From Nautiliaceae bacterium (GTDB lineage: Bacteria; Campylobacterota; Campylobacteria; Campylobacterales; Nautiliaceae), in the NCBI GenBank assembly GCA_027036005.1, contig JALVTJ010000077.1:10064-60902 (forward strand): a stretch of DNA of 50,839 nucleotides, in the 5' to 3' direction. The notes below the pieces were generated by a model, which had not been told where the DNA came from, searched no databases, and saw only the letters and a list, made by a program, of their open reading frames with translations. The translations under genes and the position numbers were made by a program. This document shows positions 1 through 9,309 of this stretch, piece after piece (the stretch's first letter is position 1; each line of letters starts with the position of its first letter).

Positions 1-11
1 ATTTTTTTCAT
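1..11 (-). CDS. start of the next gene downstream of der (only the first codons visible)
   Basis: An ATG on the minus strand at base 11 follows the der stop codon by two bases and is preceded by GAAAGG about five bases upstream, formed by the last codons of der. This is the usual spacing for genes in this run. Only M-K-K is inside the window, so nothing can be said about the product. It may be a chance ATG. Confidence 0.4.
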
Positions 12-13
12 TT

Positions 14-1375
14 TTACCTTTCTCTTGGAATTAACACAATTGGACTTCCCGTAAAATCCTCTTTTTTCCTCAGAAAGTTTATCAAATATCTTTCATAAGA
101 AAAATGAAGTTTCGCTCTGTTCATAACAAGAGCGATTGTAGGAGGTTTAATACCAAATTGCGTGGCATAATATATTTTTGTTTCTCTCCCTTTTATATCG
201 GTAGGAAGATTATGCCTGATAGTGGCTTCTTTTATCCATTCGTTAAGTTTTGCGGTAGAAATTCTTTTTGTGTAATTATTATAAACATAAATAATTTTTT
301 CTTTTAATTTTTCTATGTTTCTTTTTGTTTTCGCACTTACGGCCATAAAAGGAGCGTAATAAAGATATTTAAATCTGAATCTCATCTCTTTTTCAAATTT
401 TTTATAATCCATTGCAGTTTCATCCCATTTATTTGCAACAATAATACATGCGTTTTTATGCTTTTGAATAAGCCCACCTATTTTTTCGTCAAGTTCGACT
501 ATACCTTCTTTTGCGTCAATAACCAAAATAGCAAGATCGGCTTCTTTCAATACTTTTTCCGTTCTTAAAAGTGCATATTTTTCAATATCTTTAATTTTAC
601 TTCTTCTTCTAATACCCGCAGTATCCACAAATGTTAAATGATAGCCGTCAAAATATACGCATTCGTCAATAGGATCTATCGTAGTTCCGTCAATATCGCT
701 TACTATCGCCCTTTCATCACCTACAAATGCGTTAAGCAAAGAGCTTTTTCCTACATTCACCCTTCCTACAATAGCGATTTTTATCTCTTTAAGCTCTTGT
801 AAATTTTCATCTCTCTCATCTCCAAATAGCTCTTCCAAAGGGATATCCTCTTCAATCACTGTTGCTTGAACAATTTTTTGTTTTTTGGGGACAAACCGCT
901 TAATTCTATCTATCAGCTTGCCTATTCCTCTATTATGGGCAACTGAAATAGGATAAATTTCTTTAACACCAAGCTCATAAAAATCGTATACTTTTTCCGT
1001 CATTTTGTCATTATCTACTTTATTCACAACCAAAATAATTTCTTTATTTAATTTTTGAAGTGTTCTGATATATTTTTTTTCTTCTTCATCCGGAATTGTT
1101 TTCGCATCAACCATATAAAGAATCAAATCGGCATCTTTTGCCGTATTTAAGGCTTTTTTCTTTACTTTTTCAAAAAGCTCGTCTTTATCTTCAAGTCCTC
1201 CGGTATCAAGTATTAAAATATCTTCAAGTTCGTCATCCAACGAAATTTCTCTTTTTTTGATATCTCTTGTGGTTCCGGCTTTTTCCGAAACAACGGCATC
1301 CCTTTGTCTTAAAATTCTATTAAAAAAACTGCTCTTACCGACATTCGGTTTGCCTAATATTGCTACTTTTAACAT
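14..1375 (-). CDS. der: GTPase Der (EngA), ribosome assembly
   Basis: Der is the double-GTPase that assists maturation of the 50S ribosomal subunit in the cytoplasm. The 453-residue product has two complete G domains: the first has GKPNVGKS at residues 8-15, DTGG near 58 and NKVD near 118; the second has GRVNVGKS near 205, DTAGIRRR near 254 and NKWDE near 317. A C-terminal KH-like domain follows from about residue 355. Length and layout match the family. The gene starts with ATG behind AAGGA and lies 8 bases after the BrnA-like antitoxin gene, so it is probably co-transcribed with the run that begins upstream of leuA. Confidence 0.97.
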   Translation of the reverse strand: MLKVAILGKPNVGKSSFFNRILRQRDAVVSEKAGTTRDIKKREISLDDELEDILILDTGGLEDKDELFEKVKKKALNTAKDADLILYMVDAKTIPDEEEKKYIRTLQKLNKEIILVVNKVDNDKMTEKVYDFYELGVKEIYPISVAHNRGIGKLIDRIKRFVPKKQKIVQATVIEEDIPLEELFGDERDENLQELKEIKIAIVGRVNVGKSSLLNAFVGDERAIVSDIDGTTIDPIDECVYFDGYHLTFVDTAGIRRRSKIKDIEKYALLRTEKVLKEADLAILVIDAKEGIVELDEKIGGLIQKHKNACIIVANKWDETAMDYKKFEKEMRFRFKYLYYAPFMAVSAKTKRNIEKLKEKIIYVYNNYTKRISTAKLNEWIKEATIRHNLPTDIKGRETKIYYATQFGIKPPTIALVMNRAKLHFSYERYLINFLRKKEDFTGSPIVLIPRER

Positions 1376-1383
1376 ATTTTTCC

Positions 1384-1611
1384 TTAAATTAACCCTACTT
1401 CTTTAGCTAAAATTGCTTTTATAGTATCTTCAAAACTCAAATTTAATTTTTTAGAAAATTTTAAAAGCCTATTTTTTAAATCTTCCGATAAAGTAATAGT
1501 AACGTTTTCGCTTACTAAATCATTTAATAAAATAGGATTTTCCAAATCTAAATATTCATCTATATCTTCGCCTCTGTCAAATTTTTCATCAAACTCTTTT
1601 GCCTCAATCAT
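1384..1611 (-). CDS. BrnA/CopG-like antitoxin
   Basis: This 75-residue protein is the likely antitoxin partner of the gene just upstream, which it overlaps by 8 bases. Its N-terminal half is acidic, as expected for a toxin-binding segment. The C-terminal half (about 35-75) contains a VTITLS strand followed by two helices (LKNRLLKFSKKLNL, SFEDTIKAILAKE), the pattern of a ribbon-helix-helix DNA-binding fold. Such antitoxins usually repress their own operon together with the toxin. Toxin-first gene order is typical of brnTA. The family call rests on fold pattern and context, since the sequence is short. Confidence 0.7.
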   Translation of the reverse strand: MIEAKEFDEKFDRGEDIDEYLDLENPILLNDLVSENVTITLSEDLKNRLLKFSKKLNLSFEDTIKAILAKEVGLI

Positions 1612-1870
1612 TTTTAATCCTTTTTTCTTCGTTTTTTCTGCATCTTCTTACGCTTATTATTCTAATTTTACCATTTCTTAAAGCAAAAATAGCACTGTAA
1701 CATTTATCGCCTATATAATTAGAAATTAAGTATCTTATTTCATTTTTAATTTCTTTGGCAAAATAAATTTTAACTTCTTTTTGAAAAAGTTTTTTTGCTT
1801 CTTCAAATGAAATTCCATGTTTTTGCTTATTTATTTTTGATTTATTTTCATCCCATTCAAATTCAAACAC
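1604..1870 (-). CDS. BrnT-family toxin (predicted ribonuclease)
   Basis: The 88-residue product starts FEFEWDENKSKINKQKHGISFEEAKKLF in pattern: a W-D-x-x-K-x-x-x-N-x-x-K-H-G-(I/V)-S-F-E-E-A motif diagnostic of BrnT toxins, followed by a beta-rich part ending in a basic R-I-I-S-V-R-R-C-R motif. BrnT toxins are RelE-like ribonucleases that inhibit translation; here this is inferred from the family. The start is a GTG overlapping the leuA stop (TAGTG), so translation may be coupled to leuA. Together with the next gene it forms a type II toxin-antitoxin pair inserted between leuA and der. Confidence 0.8.
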   Translation of the reverse strand: MFEFEWDENKSKINKQKHGISFEEAKKLFQKEVKIYFAKEIKNEIRYLISNYIGDKCYSAIFALRNGKIRIISVRRCRKNEEKRIKND

Positions 1871-3423
1871 TAAATTGAATCCTTGTAACTTATTTTTTTA
1901 CTTAACAAATCTTTCATATGCAAATAATTATTAAGTGCGTTTATATACGCTTTTGCACTTGCAAGCATCGTATCGATGCTAAGACCGTGCCCCATAACCG
2001 CAGGTTTGTTTTCATCAAATATAACCTTTACCATAACTTTTGCCAAAGCGTCTTTTCCTTCGCTTACCGCTTCGACTTTATAATCCATTAATTTTCCGCT
2101 GATAGAACTGATTCTGTCTATTACCTTAAATACTGCATCAATCGTTCCTTCTCCTATTGCAGCATCTATGAAAATTTTATCTTCGAATTTGATTTTTGCT
2201 GCGGCACTTGGCATTCCGTTACTACAATCGCTAAGTTGAAGAGAGATTAATTCATAAATTTTCGGCGTTTTATCCCCCGCATCATTTAAAAGAGCGAGTA
2301 TATCTTCATCGTAAATCTCTTTTTTCTTATCGGCTAATTTTTTAAATTTCATAAAAAGTTCATTCAATTCTTCATCTTTTATATCGCTAAACCCAAGAGA
2401 TTCAAGCTTTTTTTTGAACGCATGTCTTCCACTGTGTTTGCCCAAAACAATCGTATCTTTTATATCAAGACCGATATCCTCGGCTTTCATTATTTCATAT
2501 GTTTCTTTGTGTTTTAGCACGCCGTCTTGGTGAATTCCGCTCTCATGCGCAAATGCGTTTCTACCTACAATAGCTTTATTCGCCTGAGGTTCTATCCCCG
2601 TAACATTTGCAACAAGTCTGCTTGCGTTATATATCTCTTTTGTGTTTATTCTGGTATCAATTCCCTCAAACAAATCCCTTCTAACCTTAATAGCCATTAC
2701 AATTTCTTCAAGTGCGGCATTACCGGCTCTTTCTCCAAGGCCGTTGATAGTGCACTCAACCTGTCTCGCTCCGTTTAAAACGCTATATAATGAATTTGCC
2801 GTAGCAAGTCCCAAATCATTATGACAATGAACGGAAAAAATAATATGTTTAGGGAAATATTCGACAAGTTCTTTAATCATCGCACCCATTTCAGTAGGAA
2901 ATCTATATCCAACCGTATCAGGGATATTAATAGTCGTCGCCCCAGCTTCTATTACTGCGGAAATTATCTCTTTTAAAAATCCCATTTCGCTTCTTCCGGC
3001 ATCTTCGCAAGAAAATTCCACATCTTCAACAAAACTTTTGGCATATTCAACCGCTTGAATCGCTCTTTTAATTACTTCATCGGAACTCATTTTAAGTTTA
3101 TATTGCATATGAATAGGACTTGTTGCAATAAAAGTATGGATTCTTTTAAGAGAAGCCGGTTCTATTGCCTTAGCGGCCGCCTCAATATCTTTATCAAGCG
3201 CTCTTGCAAGAGAACATACGGTTGAATATTTTATCTCTTTTGCAATATTGTTAATTGCTTCAAAATCCCCGGGGGATGCAGCCGCAAAACCTGCTTCTAT
3301 AATATCGACTCTTAATTTTTCAAGCTGTTTTGCAACTTTTATTTTCTCTTCTATTGTCATACTCGCACCGGGACTTTGTTCACCGTCTCTTAAAGTGGTA
3401 TCAAATATTTTTACCGTTTCCAT
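1870..3423 (-). CDS. leuA: 2-isopropylmalate synthase
   Basis: LeuA condenses acetyl-CoA with 2-oxoisovalerate, the first committed step of leucine synthesis. The 517-residue product has the catalytic DTTLRDGEQ signature near residue 8, the HCHNDLG metal-binding motif near 199 and HESGIHQDG near 293. The remaining C-terminal part (from about 390) corresponds to the leucine-binding regulatory domain, so this is the full-length, feedback-inhibited type. It has its own promoter-like sequence 30 bases upstream, separated by 72 bases from pssA. Citramalate synthase is the closest paralogue, but length and motifs fit LeuA better. Confidence 0.95.
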   Translation of the reverse strand: METVKIFDTTLRDGEQSPGASMTIEEKIKVAKQLEKLRVDIIEAGFAAASPGDFEAINNIAKEIKYSTVCSLARALDKDIEAAAKAIEPASLKRIHTFIATSPIHMQYKLKMSSDEVIKRAIQAVEYAKSFVEDVEFSCEDAGRSEMGFLKEIISAVIEAGATTINIPDTVGYRFPTEMGAMIKELVEYFPKHIIFSVHCHNDLGLATANSLYSVLNGARQVECTINGLGERAGNAALEEIVMAIKVRRDLFEGIDTRINTKEIYNASRLVANVTGIEPQANKAIVGRNAFAHESGIHQDGVLKHKETYEIMKAEDIGLDIKDTIVLGKHSGRHAFKKKLESLGFSDIKDEELNELFMKFKKLADKKKEIYDEDILALLNDAGDKTPKIYELISLQLSDCSNGMPSAAAKIKFEDKIFIDAAIGEGTIDAVFKVIDRISSISGKLMDYKVEAVSEGKDALAKVMVKVIFDENKPAVMGHGLSIDTMLASAKAYINALNNYLHMKDLLSKKISYKDSI

Positions 3424-3453
3424 AAAAATCCTTTATAAATATAAATTTTTCTA

Positions 3454-3483
3454 ATTATACTTAAAAATAAAATATTTATCAAG
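3454..3483 (-). promoter_or_regulatory. sigma-70-type promoter of leuA
   Basis: On the minus strand TTGATA (3483-3478) and TATAAT (3459-3454) are separated by 18 bases, 30 bases before the leuA start. This is a good match to a housekeeping promoter, and it sits in one of the few real gaps in this gene run. Confidence 0.6.
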
Positions 3484-3495
3484 CGAAAAAAATTA

Positions 3496-4206
3496 TTATT
3501 TACTAAACTTTCTTGCTTTAATTATTCCTCTTATACCTCTATAAACTCCATAAAAAGAATATATACTTAAAATAATTGCAATACCCTCAACAGGAAAAAG
3601 ATAAATAAAAGAAGCTATTATAATAATGGAAACAAGAATTTTTATTGCAACGTTTTTATTTAAATTTATTTTTTTAAAACTTGGATATCTGAAATTACTT
3701 ACCATTAAAAAAGCTAAAAACAAAGCGCCTATTAGTATCAGTATATCCAAATGTCCTTGATATTTTATATCAAGCATTATCCAGCTTCCAAGCACCACCG
3801 CAGCAGTAGGTATGGGAAGACCGATAAAATATTTAGGATCAAGCTCACCCGTGGTTACATTAAATCTTGCAAGTCTTATTGCACCAAAAACCACAAAAAG
3901 CCCACTTACAAGCGCTCCGAATCGTCCGTAATTTTCGCCTATTGCAAAAAAAAGCATCATAGAAGGGGCTACTCCAAATGCAACTGTATCTGCAAGAGAA
4001 TCAAATTCCACACCGAATTTGCTAGTTGTGTTTGTAAGTCTTGCCACCCTTCCATCAAGTCCGTCCGCCACAAGCGAAAAAAGAATATAAACAAACGCTT
4101 TTTCAAATTTACTCTGAGATGAGGCAATTATACTCATAACTCCCAAAAAAGCGCTCAAAGCAGTAAAAAAATTCGGAAGCAAAAAGGCTAAATTAATTTT
4201 TTTCAT
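3496..4206 (-). CDS. pssA: CDP-diacylglycerol-serine O-phosphatidyltransferase
   Basis: PssA makes phosphatidylserine from CDP-diacylglycerol and serine in the inner membrane. The 236-residue protein contains the CDP-alcohol phosphatidyltransferase signature D-G-x2-A-R-x8-G-x3-D-x3-D at about residues 48-73. Six or so hydrophobic segments surround it, and it starts with the N-terminal L-L-P-N-F-F-T-A-L-S-A-F-L-G typical of epsilon PssA. It overlaps the end of psd by 14 bases. The psd-pssA pair provides the two steps to phosphatidylethanolamine, so gene order matches pathway logic and the Campylobacter arrangement. Confidence 0.95.
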   Translation of the reverse strand: MKKINLAFLLPNFFTALSAFLGVMSIIASSQSKFEKAFVYILFSLVADGLDGRVARLTNTTSKFGVEFDSLADTVAFGVAPSMMLFFAIGENYGRFGALVSGLFVVFGAIRLARFNVTTGELDPKYFIGLPIPTAAVVLGSWIMLDIKYQGHLDILILIGALFLAFLMVSNFRYPSFKKINLNKNVAIKILVSIIIIASFIYLFPVEGIAIILSIYSFYGVYRGIRGIIKARKFSK

Positions 4207-4837
4207 TAATAAATCCTATAATACTTTCGCCAGCTTTAAGTTTTTGAAATTCGGTTAATTTAATAACGGTATTTTTAGGTAAATATATATCCACCTGAGA
4301 GCCAAACATTATCATTCCGTAACGCTCGGCAAGATTTATTTTTCCCAAATCTCTAAACATAATTATTCTTCTTGTTATAAAACCGGCAATTTGATTTACA
4401 ACAATATCGCATTTTTCATTTCTAAAAAGCACTCTGTTTTGTTCGTTAATTTCACTGGCTTTGAGGGCATTCAAAGACAAAAATTGTCCGTGAATATATT
4501 CTTTTGCCGCTATTTCGCCCTTTATGGGAGAGCGTTGTATATGCACATCAAAAAGAGACAATCTTATTGAAATTTTAATGGTTTCTTTTTTTGTAATGGG
4601 ACAAGTTCCCTCAGTTATTGACAGCACTTCCCCATCACTTGGGGAAATTATTGCATTTTCGCTGCAATCTTCCGGTATTCTCTCTGGGTTTCTGAAAAAA
4701 TAGACAAAAAACAAAAACAAAACAAAAAACCCCAATTGAAAAATAAGTGAAAACGAAAATAAAAGCGAAATCAAAAAAACAACAAAAGAAACCGCTATAT
4801 AAGGATAGCCTTCTTTAAGAATTATTTCCGTTTTCAT
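4193..4837 (-). CDS. psd: phosphatidylserine decarboxylase
   Basis: Psd decarboxylates phosphatidylserine to phosphatidylethanolamine using a pyruvoyl group made by self-cleavage. The cleavage site is the F-G-S motif about 35 residues from the C terminus ([11 protein letters not shown]). With 214 residues this is the short form with N-terminal hydrophobic segments. I chose the ATG at 4837 rather than 4867 because AAGGCGG lies at proper spacing before it, whereas the upstream ATG lacks a ribosome-binding site. The gene then overlaps the end of ftsH by 23 bases, pointing to translational coupling. Confidence 0.93.
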   Translation of the reverse strand: MKTEIILKEGYPYIAVSFVVFLISLLFSFSLIFQLGFFVLFLFFVYFFRNPERIPEDCSENAIISPSDGEVLSITEGTCPITKKETIKISIRLSLFDVHIQRSPIKGEIAAKEYIHGQFLSLNALKASEINEQNRVLFRNEKCDIVVNQIAGFITRRIIMFRDLGKINLAERYGMIMFGSQVDIYLPKNTVIKLTEFQKLKAGESIIGFINEKN

Positions 4838-6749
4838 TTCCGCCTTCTTTTTCAAATTCCAACTCATCGTCTTTTACTTCGTATTTTTCAAAATTTCCTT
4901 CTTCATATGCTTCAATAAGCTCCCGGACAAATTTTCCTTCAATAACCTCTTTTTCATAAAGTTCTTTTACCATTCTTTTAATAACGGGGGTGTATTTTTT
5001 TAGTTTTTCTTTAACAATCATATAGCGTTTTTGCAAAAATTCTTTTATAAATTCATCAACAGCTTCTTGTGTTTTTTCGGAATAATCCTTCTCTCCCGGA
5101 AAAGCCCCTAAAAATCTGTTTGTCATTTTTTCAAGAACCATTAATCCGGATACATCGCTCATTCCGTATATCTTAACCATAGATTTTACAATATCGGTAG
5201 CTCTTTCAAGGTCATTGCTTGCACCGGTTGAAATTTCTCCGATAAAAACCTCTTCGCTTGCCCTACCGCCAAGCAATGTATCAATTTCGGCAATAAGTTC
5301 GCTTTTTTGCATCAAATATTTGTCTTCTTCTGGCAGATTAAGTGTATATCCCAAAGCGGCAAGTCCTCTTGGAACAATCGAAACTTTTTTTACTTTTCTG
5401 GCTTCCGGCGTTACTTCGGCAATTACGGCATGTCCGCTTTCATGAAAAGCGACTATTTTTTTGTCTTTTTCGTTAAGTCTTCTCGATTTTTTTTCAAGTC
5501 CCGCAATTTGTCTCTCGACTGCTTCTACAAATTCTTCTTGATTAACTTCTTTTTTGTTTTTTCTACCGGCTAAAAGCGCCGCTTCATTTACTATATTAGC
5601 CAAATCCGCACCTGCGAGCCCCGCTGTCATTCTTGCTATTTCTTCAAGATTTACATCTTTTCCGGCTTTGATTTTTTTAACATGAACCTTTAATATTTGA
5701 ACTCTTCCTTCAAAATCAGGTTTATCTACCAAAACCTGCCTATCAAACCTGCCCGGTCTAAGAAGAGCGGGATCAAGAATTTCCGGTCTATTTGTAGCAG
5801 CCAAAACAATCACGGGTTCATCCGAGCTAAACCCGTCCATTTCTGCTAATAACTGATTCAATGTCTGTTCTCTTTCGTCGTTTCCACCCATTTGTCCCGC
5901 TACTGCACGGGATTTTCCTATGGCATCAATCTCATCTATAAAAATAATGCTCGGAGCCTCTTTTTTAGCCTGAGTAAACAAATCTCTAACTCTTGCAGCA
6001 CCGACACCTACAAACATTTCTATAAAACTACTTCCGCTTACCGCAAAAAACGGAACACTTGCTTCTCCTGCAACAGCTTTTGCAAGCAATGTTTTTCCTG
6101 TCCCGGGAGGTCCCACCAATAAAACTCCTTTTGGGATTTTTGCCCCGAGTTCAAGATATCTATCCGGATTTTTTAAAAAATCGACTATTTCCTTCACTTC
6201 TTCTTTTGCTTCGTCGTTACCGGCGACATCATCAAACGTAACATCCGGTTTTTCAGATTTTATAAGCCCTTTTGCGCTGCCAAATCCCAATACTCCTCCC
6301 ATACCTTTTTGCATCCGGCTTGCCAAAAACATCCAAATTGCAAAAAAGATAAATATAGGAATAATCCACCCAAATATCAAATCGTTAAGCCAGCTTGTAT
6401 CGTTTATTGCACCGTAAGGGACATTATATTTATCTAGAATTTCAACCAATGTCGGATCGTTCGGAACTTTCTCGACTGTTACGATTCGACCGTCTTTTAA
6501 TTTGACTTTAACCGTATTTTTTCCTATTGCAACATAAGCTAATTTGCCCTCTTTTGCAAGTTTTTTTATATCCGAATATGTAAAAGACATCACTTGATTT
6601 TGAGAGGAAGTTAAATTATTAACTTCACTTACCGCACTCGGAGCGATACTTCTAAATATCAAAATAATCAAAACTGCAAAAATAATAAAAAGCAAAAGAG
6701 GATTTTGATTAAAAAAATTATTATTTTTATTCTTATTATCGTTAGCCAT
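4815..6749 (-). CDS. ftsH: ATP-dependent zinc metalloprotease FtsH
   Basis: FtsH is a membrane-anchored AAA+ protease that degrades misassembled membrane proteins and some regulators. The 644-residue protein has two transmembrane segments (near 15-35 and 125-145) flanking a short periplasmic domain, Walker A GPPGTGKT, Walker [12 protein letters not shown], the second region of homology, and the zinc-protease motif HESGH. The start at 6749 is preferred over a TTG at 6764 because AAAGGA lies 6 bases before the ATG. It overlaps the prmA stop by 8 bases. The acidic, Asn/Gly-rich tail is usual for the family. Confidence 0.97.
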   Translation of the reverse strand: MANDNKNKNNNFFNQNPLLLFIIFAVLIILIFRSIAPSAVSEVNNLTSSQNQVMSFTYSDIKKLAKEGKLAYVAIGKNTVKVKLKDGRIVTVEKVPNDPTLVEILDKYNVPYGAINDTSWLNDLIFGWIIPIFIFFAIWMFLASRMQKGMGGVLGFGSAKGLIKSEKPDVTFDDVAGNDEAKEEVKEIVDFLKNPDRYLELGAKIPKGVLLVGPPGTGKTLLAKAVAGEASVPFFAVSGSSFIEMFVGVGAARVRDLFTQAKKEAPSIIFIDEIDAIGKSRAVAGQMGGNDEREQTLNQLLAEMDGFSSDEPVIVLAATNRPEILDPALLRPGRFDRQVLVDKPDFEGRVQILKVHVKKIKAGKDVNLEEIARMTAGLAGADLANIVNEAALLAGRKNKKEVNQEEFVEAVERQIAGLEKKSRRLNEKDKKIVAFHESGHAVIAEVTPEARKVKKVSIVPRGLAALGYTLNLPEEDKYLMQKSELIAEIDTLLGGRASEEVFIGEISTGASNDLERATDIVKSMVKIYGMSDVSGLMVLEKMTNRFLGAFPGEKDYSEKTQEAVDEFIKEFLQKRYMIVKEKLKKYTPVIKRMVKELYEKEVIEGKFVRELIEAYEEGNFEKYEVKDDELEFEKEGGNENGNNS

Positions 6750-7572
6750 TAATTTCCTTTCCAAATACTAATGTAACCCATTCGTTTTCTTTTATTTCAT
6801 CAATTAATGTTAAATCTTTATATTTTTCGATTACTTTTTGTTTATATTTGTCTATTATACCCGAAAGTATTAAAACATTATTAACCTTTTTTTTTAAATC
6901 GTTTGATATAAAAATCAAAACATCGGCAATTATATTCGCAACTACGATATCATATTTTTTATTGGTATTATTTACACTTCCTTCCCACAAATCATTATAT
7001 ATTGCATTATTTAAAGCATAATTTTCTTTTGCGCTTTTTATCGCCAAAGGATCCGTATCGCATGCATCCACCTTGGCTCCCAATTTATTCGCAACTATGC
7101 CTAAAATCCCGCTTCCGCATCCTACATCCAAAAAAGTATCTCCCGTTTTTATGTATTTTTTAATAGCCTCAACGCAACTTCTTGTCGTTTCGTGATGTCC
7201 GCTTCCAAACGCAAGGGCGGGATTTATCAAAATATTTATTTTGTTTTCCTTAGGAGCGAACCACTCCGGATGAATATAAAATTCGTCTATTTCGACCGGT
7301 TTTATCGATTTTTTGTAATTTTCCACCCAGTCTTTGTTCTCTTTTTCTTGCGTTTTTATCGTTAAATCTATTTTTTTATTGAAAATCTCTTCTAATGCCT
7401 TTACATAATCTTTAAGTTCATCGATTAAATTATCCAAAGGTTCATCGCTTCTTAAAATTAAAACATTATTTTTTTCTTCGATACCGTTATTAAATCTTTC
7501 TATCAAAAAATTACTTATTTCATCTTTAAAATCAGACGAATAAACACTCAGTTCAAAATATTTATTTTTCAT
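6742..7572 (-). CDS. prmA: ribosomal protein L11 methyltransferase
   Basis: PrmA trimethylates ribosomal protein L11 using S-adenosylmethionine. The 276-residue protein shows an N-terminal substrate-recognition part and a Rossmann methyltransferase domain with [11 protein letters not shown] near residue 147 and the VVANI motif near 212, the expected catalytic loop region. It is in the conserved epsilon run cheY-prmA-ftsH, overlapping cheY by 11 bases. Confidence 0.94.
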   Translation of the reverse strand: MKNKYFELSVYSSDFKDEISNFLIERFNNGIEEKNNVLILRSDEPLDNLIDELKDYVKALEEIFNKKIDLTIKTQEKENKDWVENYKKSIKPVEIDEFYIHPEWFAPKENKINILINPALAFGSGHHETTRSCVEAIKKYIKTGDTFLDVGCGSGILGIVANKLGAKVDACDTDPLAIKSAKENYALNNAIYNDLWEGSVNNTNKKYDIVVANIIADVLIFISNDLKKKVNNVLILSGIIDKYKQKVIEKYKDLTLIDEIKENEWVTLVFGKEING

Positions 7573-7939
7573 TAGTTCCGATTACCGCTTGAAGTTTTTC
7601 TTTTAATACCTGAGGGGTAAAAGGTTTTACTATATAATTGTTAACTCCTGCTTTTAAAGCGGTAATAACTTCTTTTTTACCACCTTCTGTCGTAACCATA
7701 ATAATAGGCGTTTTTTTATCAACGGATCTTACTTTTTTTACAAATTCCAATCCGTTCATATTGGGCATATTCCAATCGGTAATAATTACGCTTATATCGT
7801 TTTTATTATTTTTATAAGCTTCCCAAGCCTCCACACCGTCAGCAGCAGGAACGGTATCTTTAAACCCAAGTCTTGCCAATGTATTTATAATAATTCTTCT
7901 CATTGTGGAAGAATCGTCAACCACTAAAATTTTACTCAT
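7562..7939 (-). CDS. cheY: chemotaxis response regulator CheY
   Basis: CheY-P carries the signal from CheA to the flagellar switch. The 125-residue single receiver domain has the acidic pair VDD at 7-9, the phospho-acceptor Asp in IITDWNMPNMNG near residue 56, MVTTEGG near 84 and KPF near 108. There is no output domain. It lies between hisA and prmA with 4-base (ATGA) and 11-base overlaps, the same neighbourhood as Campylobacter cheY. Confidence 0.95.
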   Translation of the reverse strand: MSKILVVDDSSTMRRIIINTLARLGFKDTVPAADGVEAWEAYKNNKNDISVIITDWNMPNMNGLEFVKKVRSVDKKTPIIMVTTEGGKKEVITALKAGVNNYIVKPFTPQVLKEKLQAVIGTNEK

Positions 7940-8643
7940 TTATTCTCCTTTAAAACTTTTTCCAAATCTATTTTACCTTCATAAAAGGCTTTTCCGATAA
8001 TAACTCCATATATTCCGTTTTCTTTAACTTTTTTTATATCTTCTTCACTTGCAACGCCTCCGCTGGCTATTACCCTTTTTTTACTTACGTTTTGAATTTC
8101 CAATATAAAATCTATATTAAGTCCGCTTAGTGTTCCGTCCTTGGAAATATCAGTTGCAATTATACACTCTATTTTTGAATTTTCATAAATTCCGGCAAGC
8201 TCGCTTGCTTTAATGTCTGAGCTTTCTCCCCATCCGTTAACCGCTACATATCCGTCTTTCGCATCAATTCCAAGTGCTAATGGATATTTATCGGCAAGTT
8301 CTATTACTTTTTTAGGCTCTCTTGCAGCAATACTACCTAAAATTAACCTATTGATGCCTAAATCAAGATATTTTTTTATAGTTTTTTCATCTCTTATTCC
8401 ACCGCCAAGCTGAATTTTTAGTTTAGTGTTTTTTCTTATTTTTTCAATTTGGCTTATATTTTTAGGCTCTCCCGCAAAGGCACCGTTCAAATCTACTATG
8501 TGAATCCATTCGGCCCCCATATCTTCAAATCTTTTGGCAAACTCCCAAGGCTCAGAGCTATAAACTTTGGCACTTTGCATTAAACCTTTTGTAAGTCTTA
8601 CCGCTTTGCCGTCTTTTAAATCGATTGCAGGAAATATTATCAT
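7936..8643 (-). CDS. hisA: phosphoribosylformimino-AICAR phosphate isomerase HisA
   Basis: HisA isomerises ProFAR to PRFAR in histidine synthesis. The product (235 residues from the chosen start) is a TIM barrel beginning MIIFPAIDLKDGKAVRL, with the catalytic Asp in PAIDL and a second one in ALGIDAKDG near residue 125. LGGGIRDE and IASGGV are the phosphate-binding loops. I chose the ATG at 8643, one base after the hisH stop, rather than an in-frame ATG 21 bases earlier, because the family begins at this residue. Confidence 0.95.
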   Translation of the reverse strand: MIIFPAIDLKDGKAVRLTKGLMQSAKVYSSEPWEFAKRFEDMGAEWIHIVDLNGAFAGEPKNISQIEKIRKNTKLKIQLGGGIRDEKTIKKYLDLGINRLILGSIAAREPKKVIELADKYPLALGIDAKDGYVAVNGWGESSDIKASELAGIYENSKIECIIATDISKDGTLSGLNIDFILEIQNVSKKRVIASGGVASEEDIKKVKENGIYGVIIGKAFYEGKIDLEKVLKENK

Positions 8644-8644
8644 T

Positions 8645-9256
8645 TTACGCTCCCATTTCAACAAAATTTTTAAGTATTTTTAATCCTTCTTTATGACTTT
8701 TTTCGGGGTGGGGTTGAATACCGAAAACATTTTCCTTATTAACAGCGCTTACAAATTCATACCCGTAAATAGTTTTTCCGATTACATATTTTTCATCGCA
8801 AAGAGCGTGCAACGAATGAACAAAATACAAATAAGGATTGTTTAGTCCATTAAAAAGAGGAGAATGTTTGTTAAAAAGCTTATTCCATCCCATATGAGGA
8901 ATTTTATATCCTTTTGTCTTTTTTTTATCAAAATAAGCCACTCTGCCTTCTATCAATCCCAAACCTTTATTCTCTCCGAATTCTTCCGAAGTTTCAAACA
9001 AAAGCTGCATTCCAAGACAAACCCCTAACAAATATTTACCGGTTTTTATAAACTCTTTTATAGCTTTGTCAAGCCCCGTTTTGTTTAGATGCTCCATTGC
9101 ATCCGCAAACGCTCCGACTCCTGGAAGGATTAATTTATCATAATTTTTTAGTTTTTGAGCATCTTTCACTACCTCCGCATTTGCTCCTATTTTTTTAAAT
9201 GCGTTCTTAACACTCGCAAGATTTCCCATATTATAATCAACTATACCTATTTTCAT
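8645..9256 (-). CDS. hisH: imidazole glycerol phosphate synthase, glutaminase subunit
   Basis: HisH supplies ammonia to HisF in histidine synthesis. The 203-residue class I glutamine amidotransferase has the nucleophile Cys in GVCLGMQLLFE near residue 79 and the His-Glu pair in PHPEKSH near 184. It precedes hisA by one base. hisF is not in this window, so the histidine pathway is split. AAGGGAG lies before the ATG, and a 7-base-period repeat block occupies the leader. Confidence 0.95.
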   Translation of the reverse strand: MKIGIVDYNMGNLASVKNAFKKIGANAEVVKDAQKLKNYDKLILPGVGAFADAMEHLNKTGLDKAIKEFIKTGKYLLGVCLGMQLLFETSEEFGENKGLGLIEGRVAYFDKKKTKGYKIPHMGWNKLFNKHSPLFNGLNNPYLYFVHSLHALCDEKYVIGKTIYGYEFVSAVNKENVFGIQPHPEKSHKEGLKILKNFVEMGA

Positions 9257-9267
9257 TTACAGTTCTC

Positions 9268-9309
9268 CCTTATTTCTATACTATTCATTTTTTACTTTTC
9301 ACTTTTCAT
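9268..9309 (-). repeat. degenerate heptanucleotide repeat upstream of hisH
   Basis: Read on the minus strand the leader splits into six consecutive 7-base units: ATGAAAA, GTGAAAA, GTAAAAA, ATGAATA, GTATAGA, AATAAGG. The first four share an RTRAAWA pattern. Stop codons fall in all three frames because the period is 7. The block fills nearly the whole gap between the Cache-domain protein gene and hisH and runs into the hisH ribosome-binding site. Confidence 0.6.
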
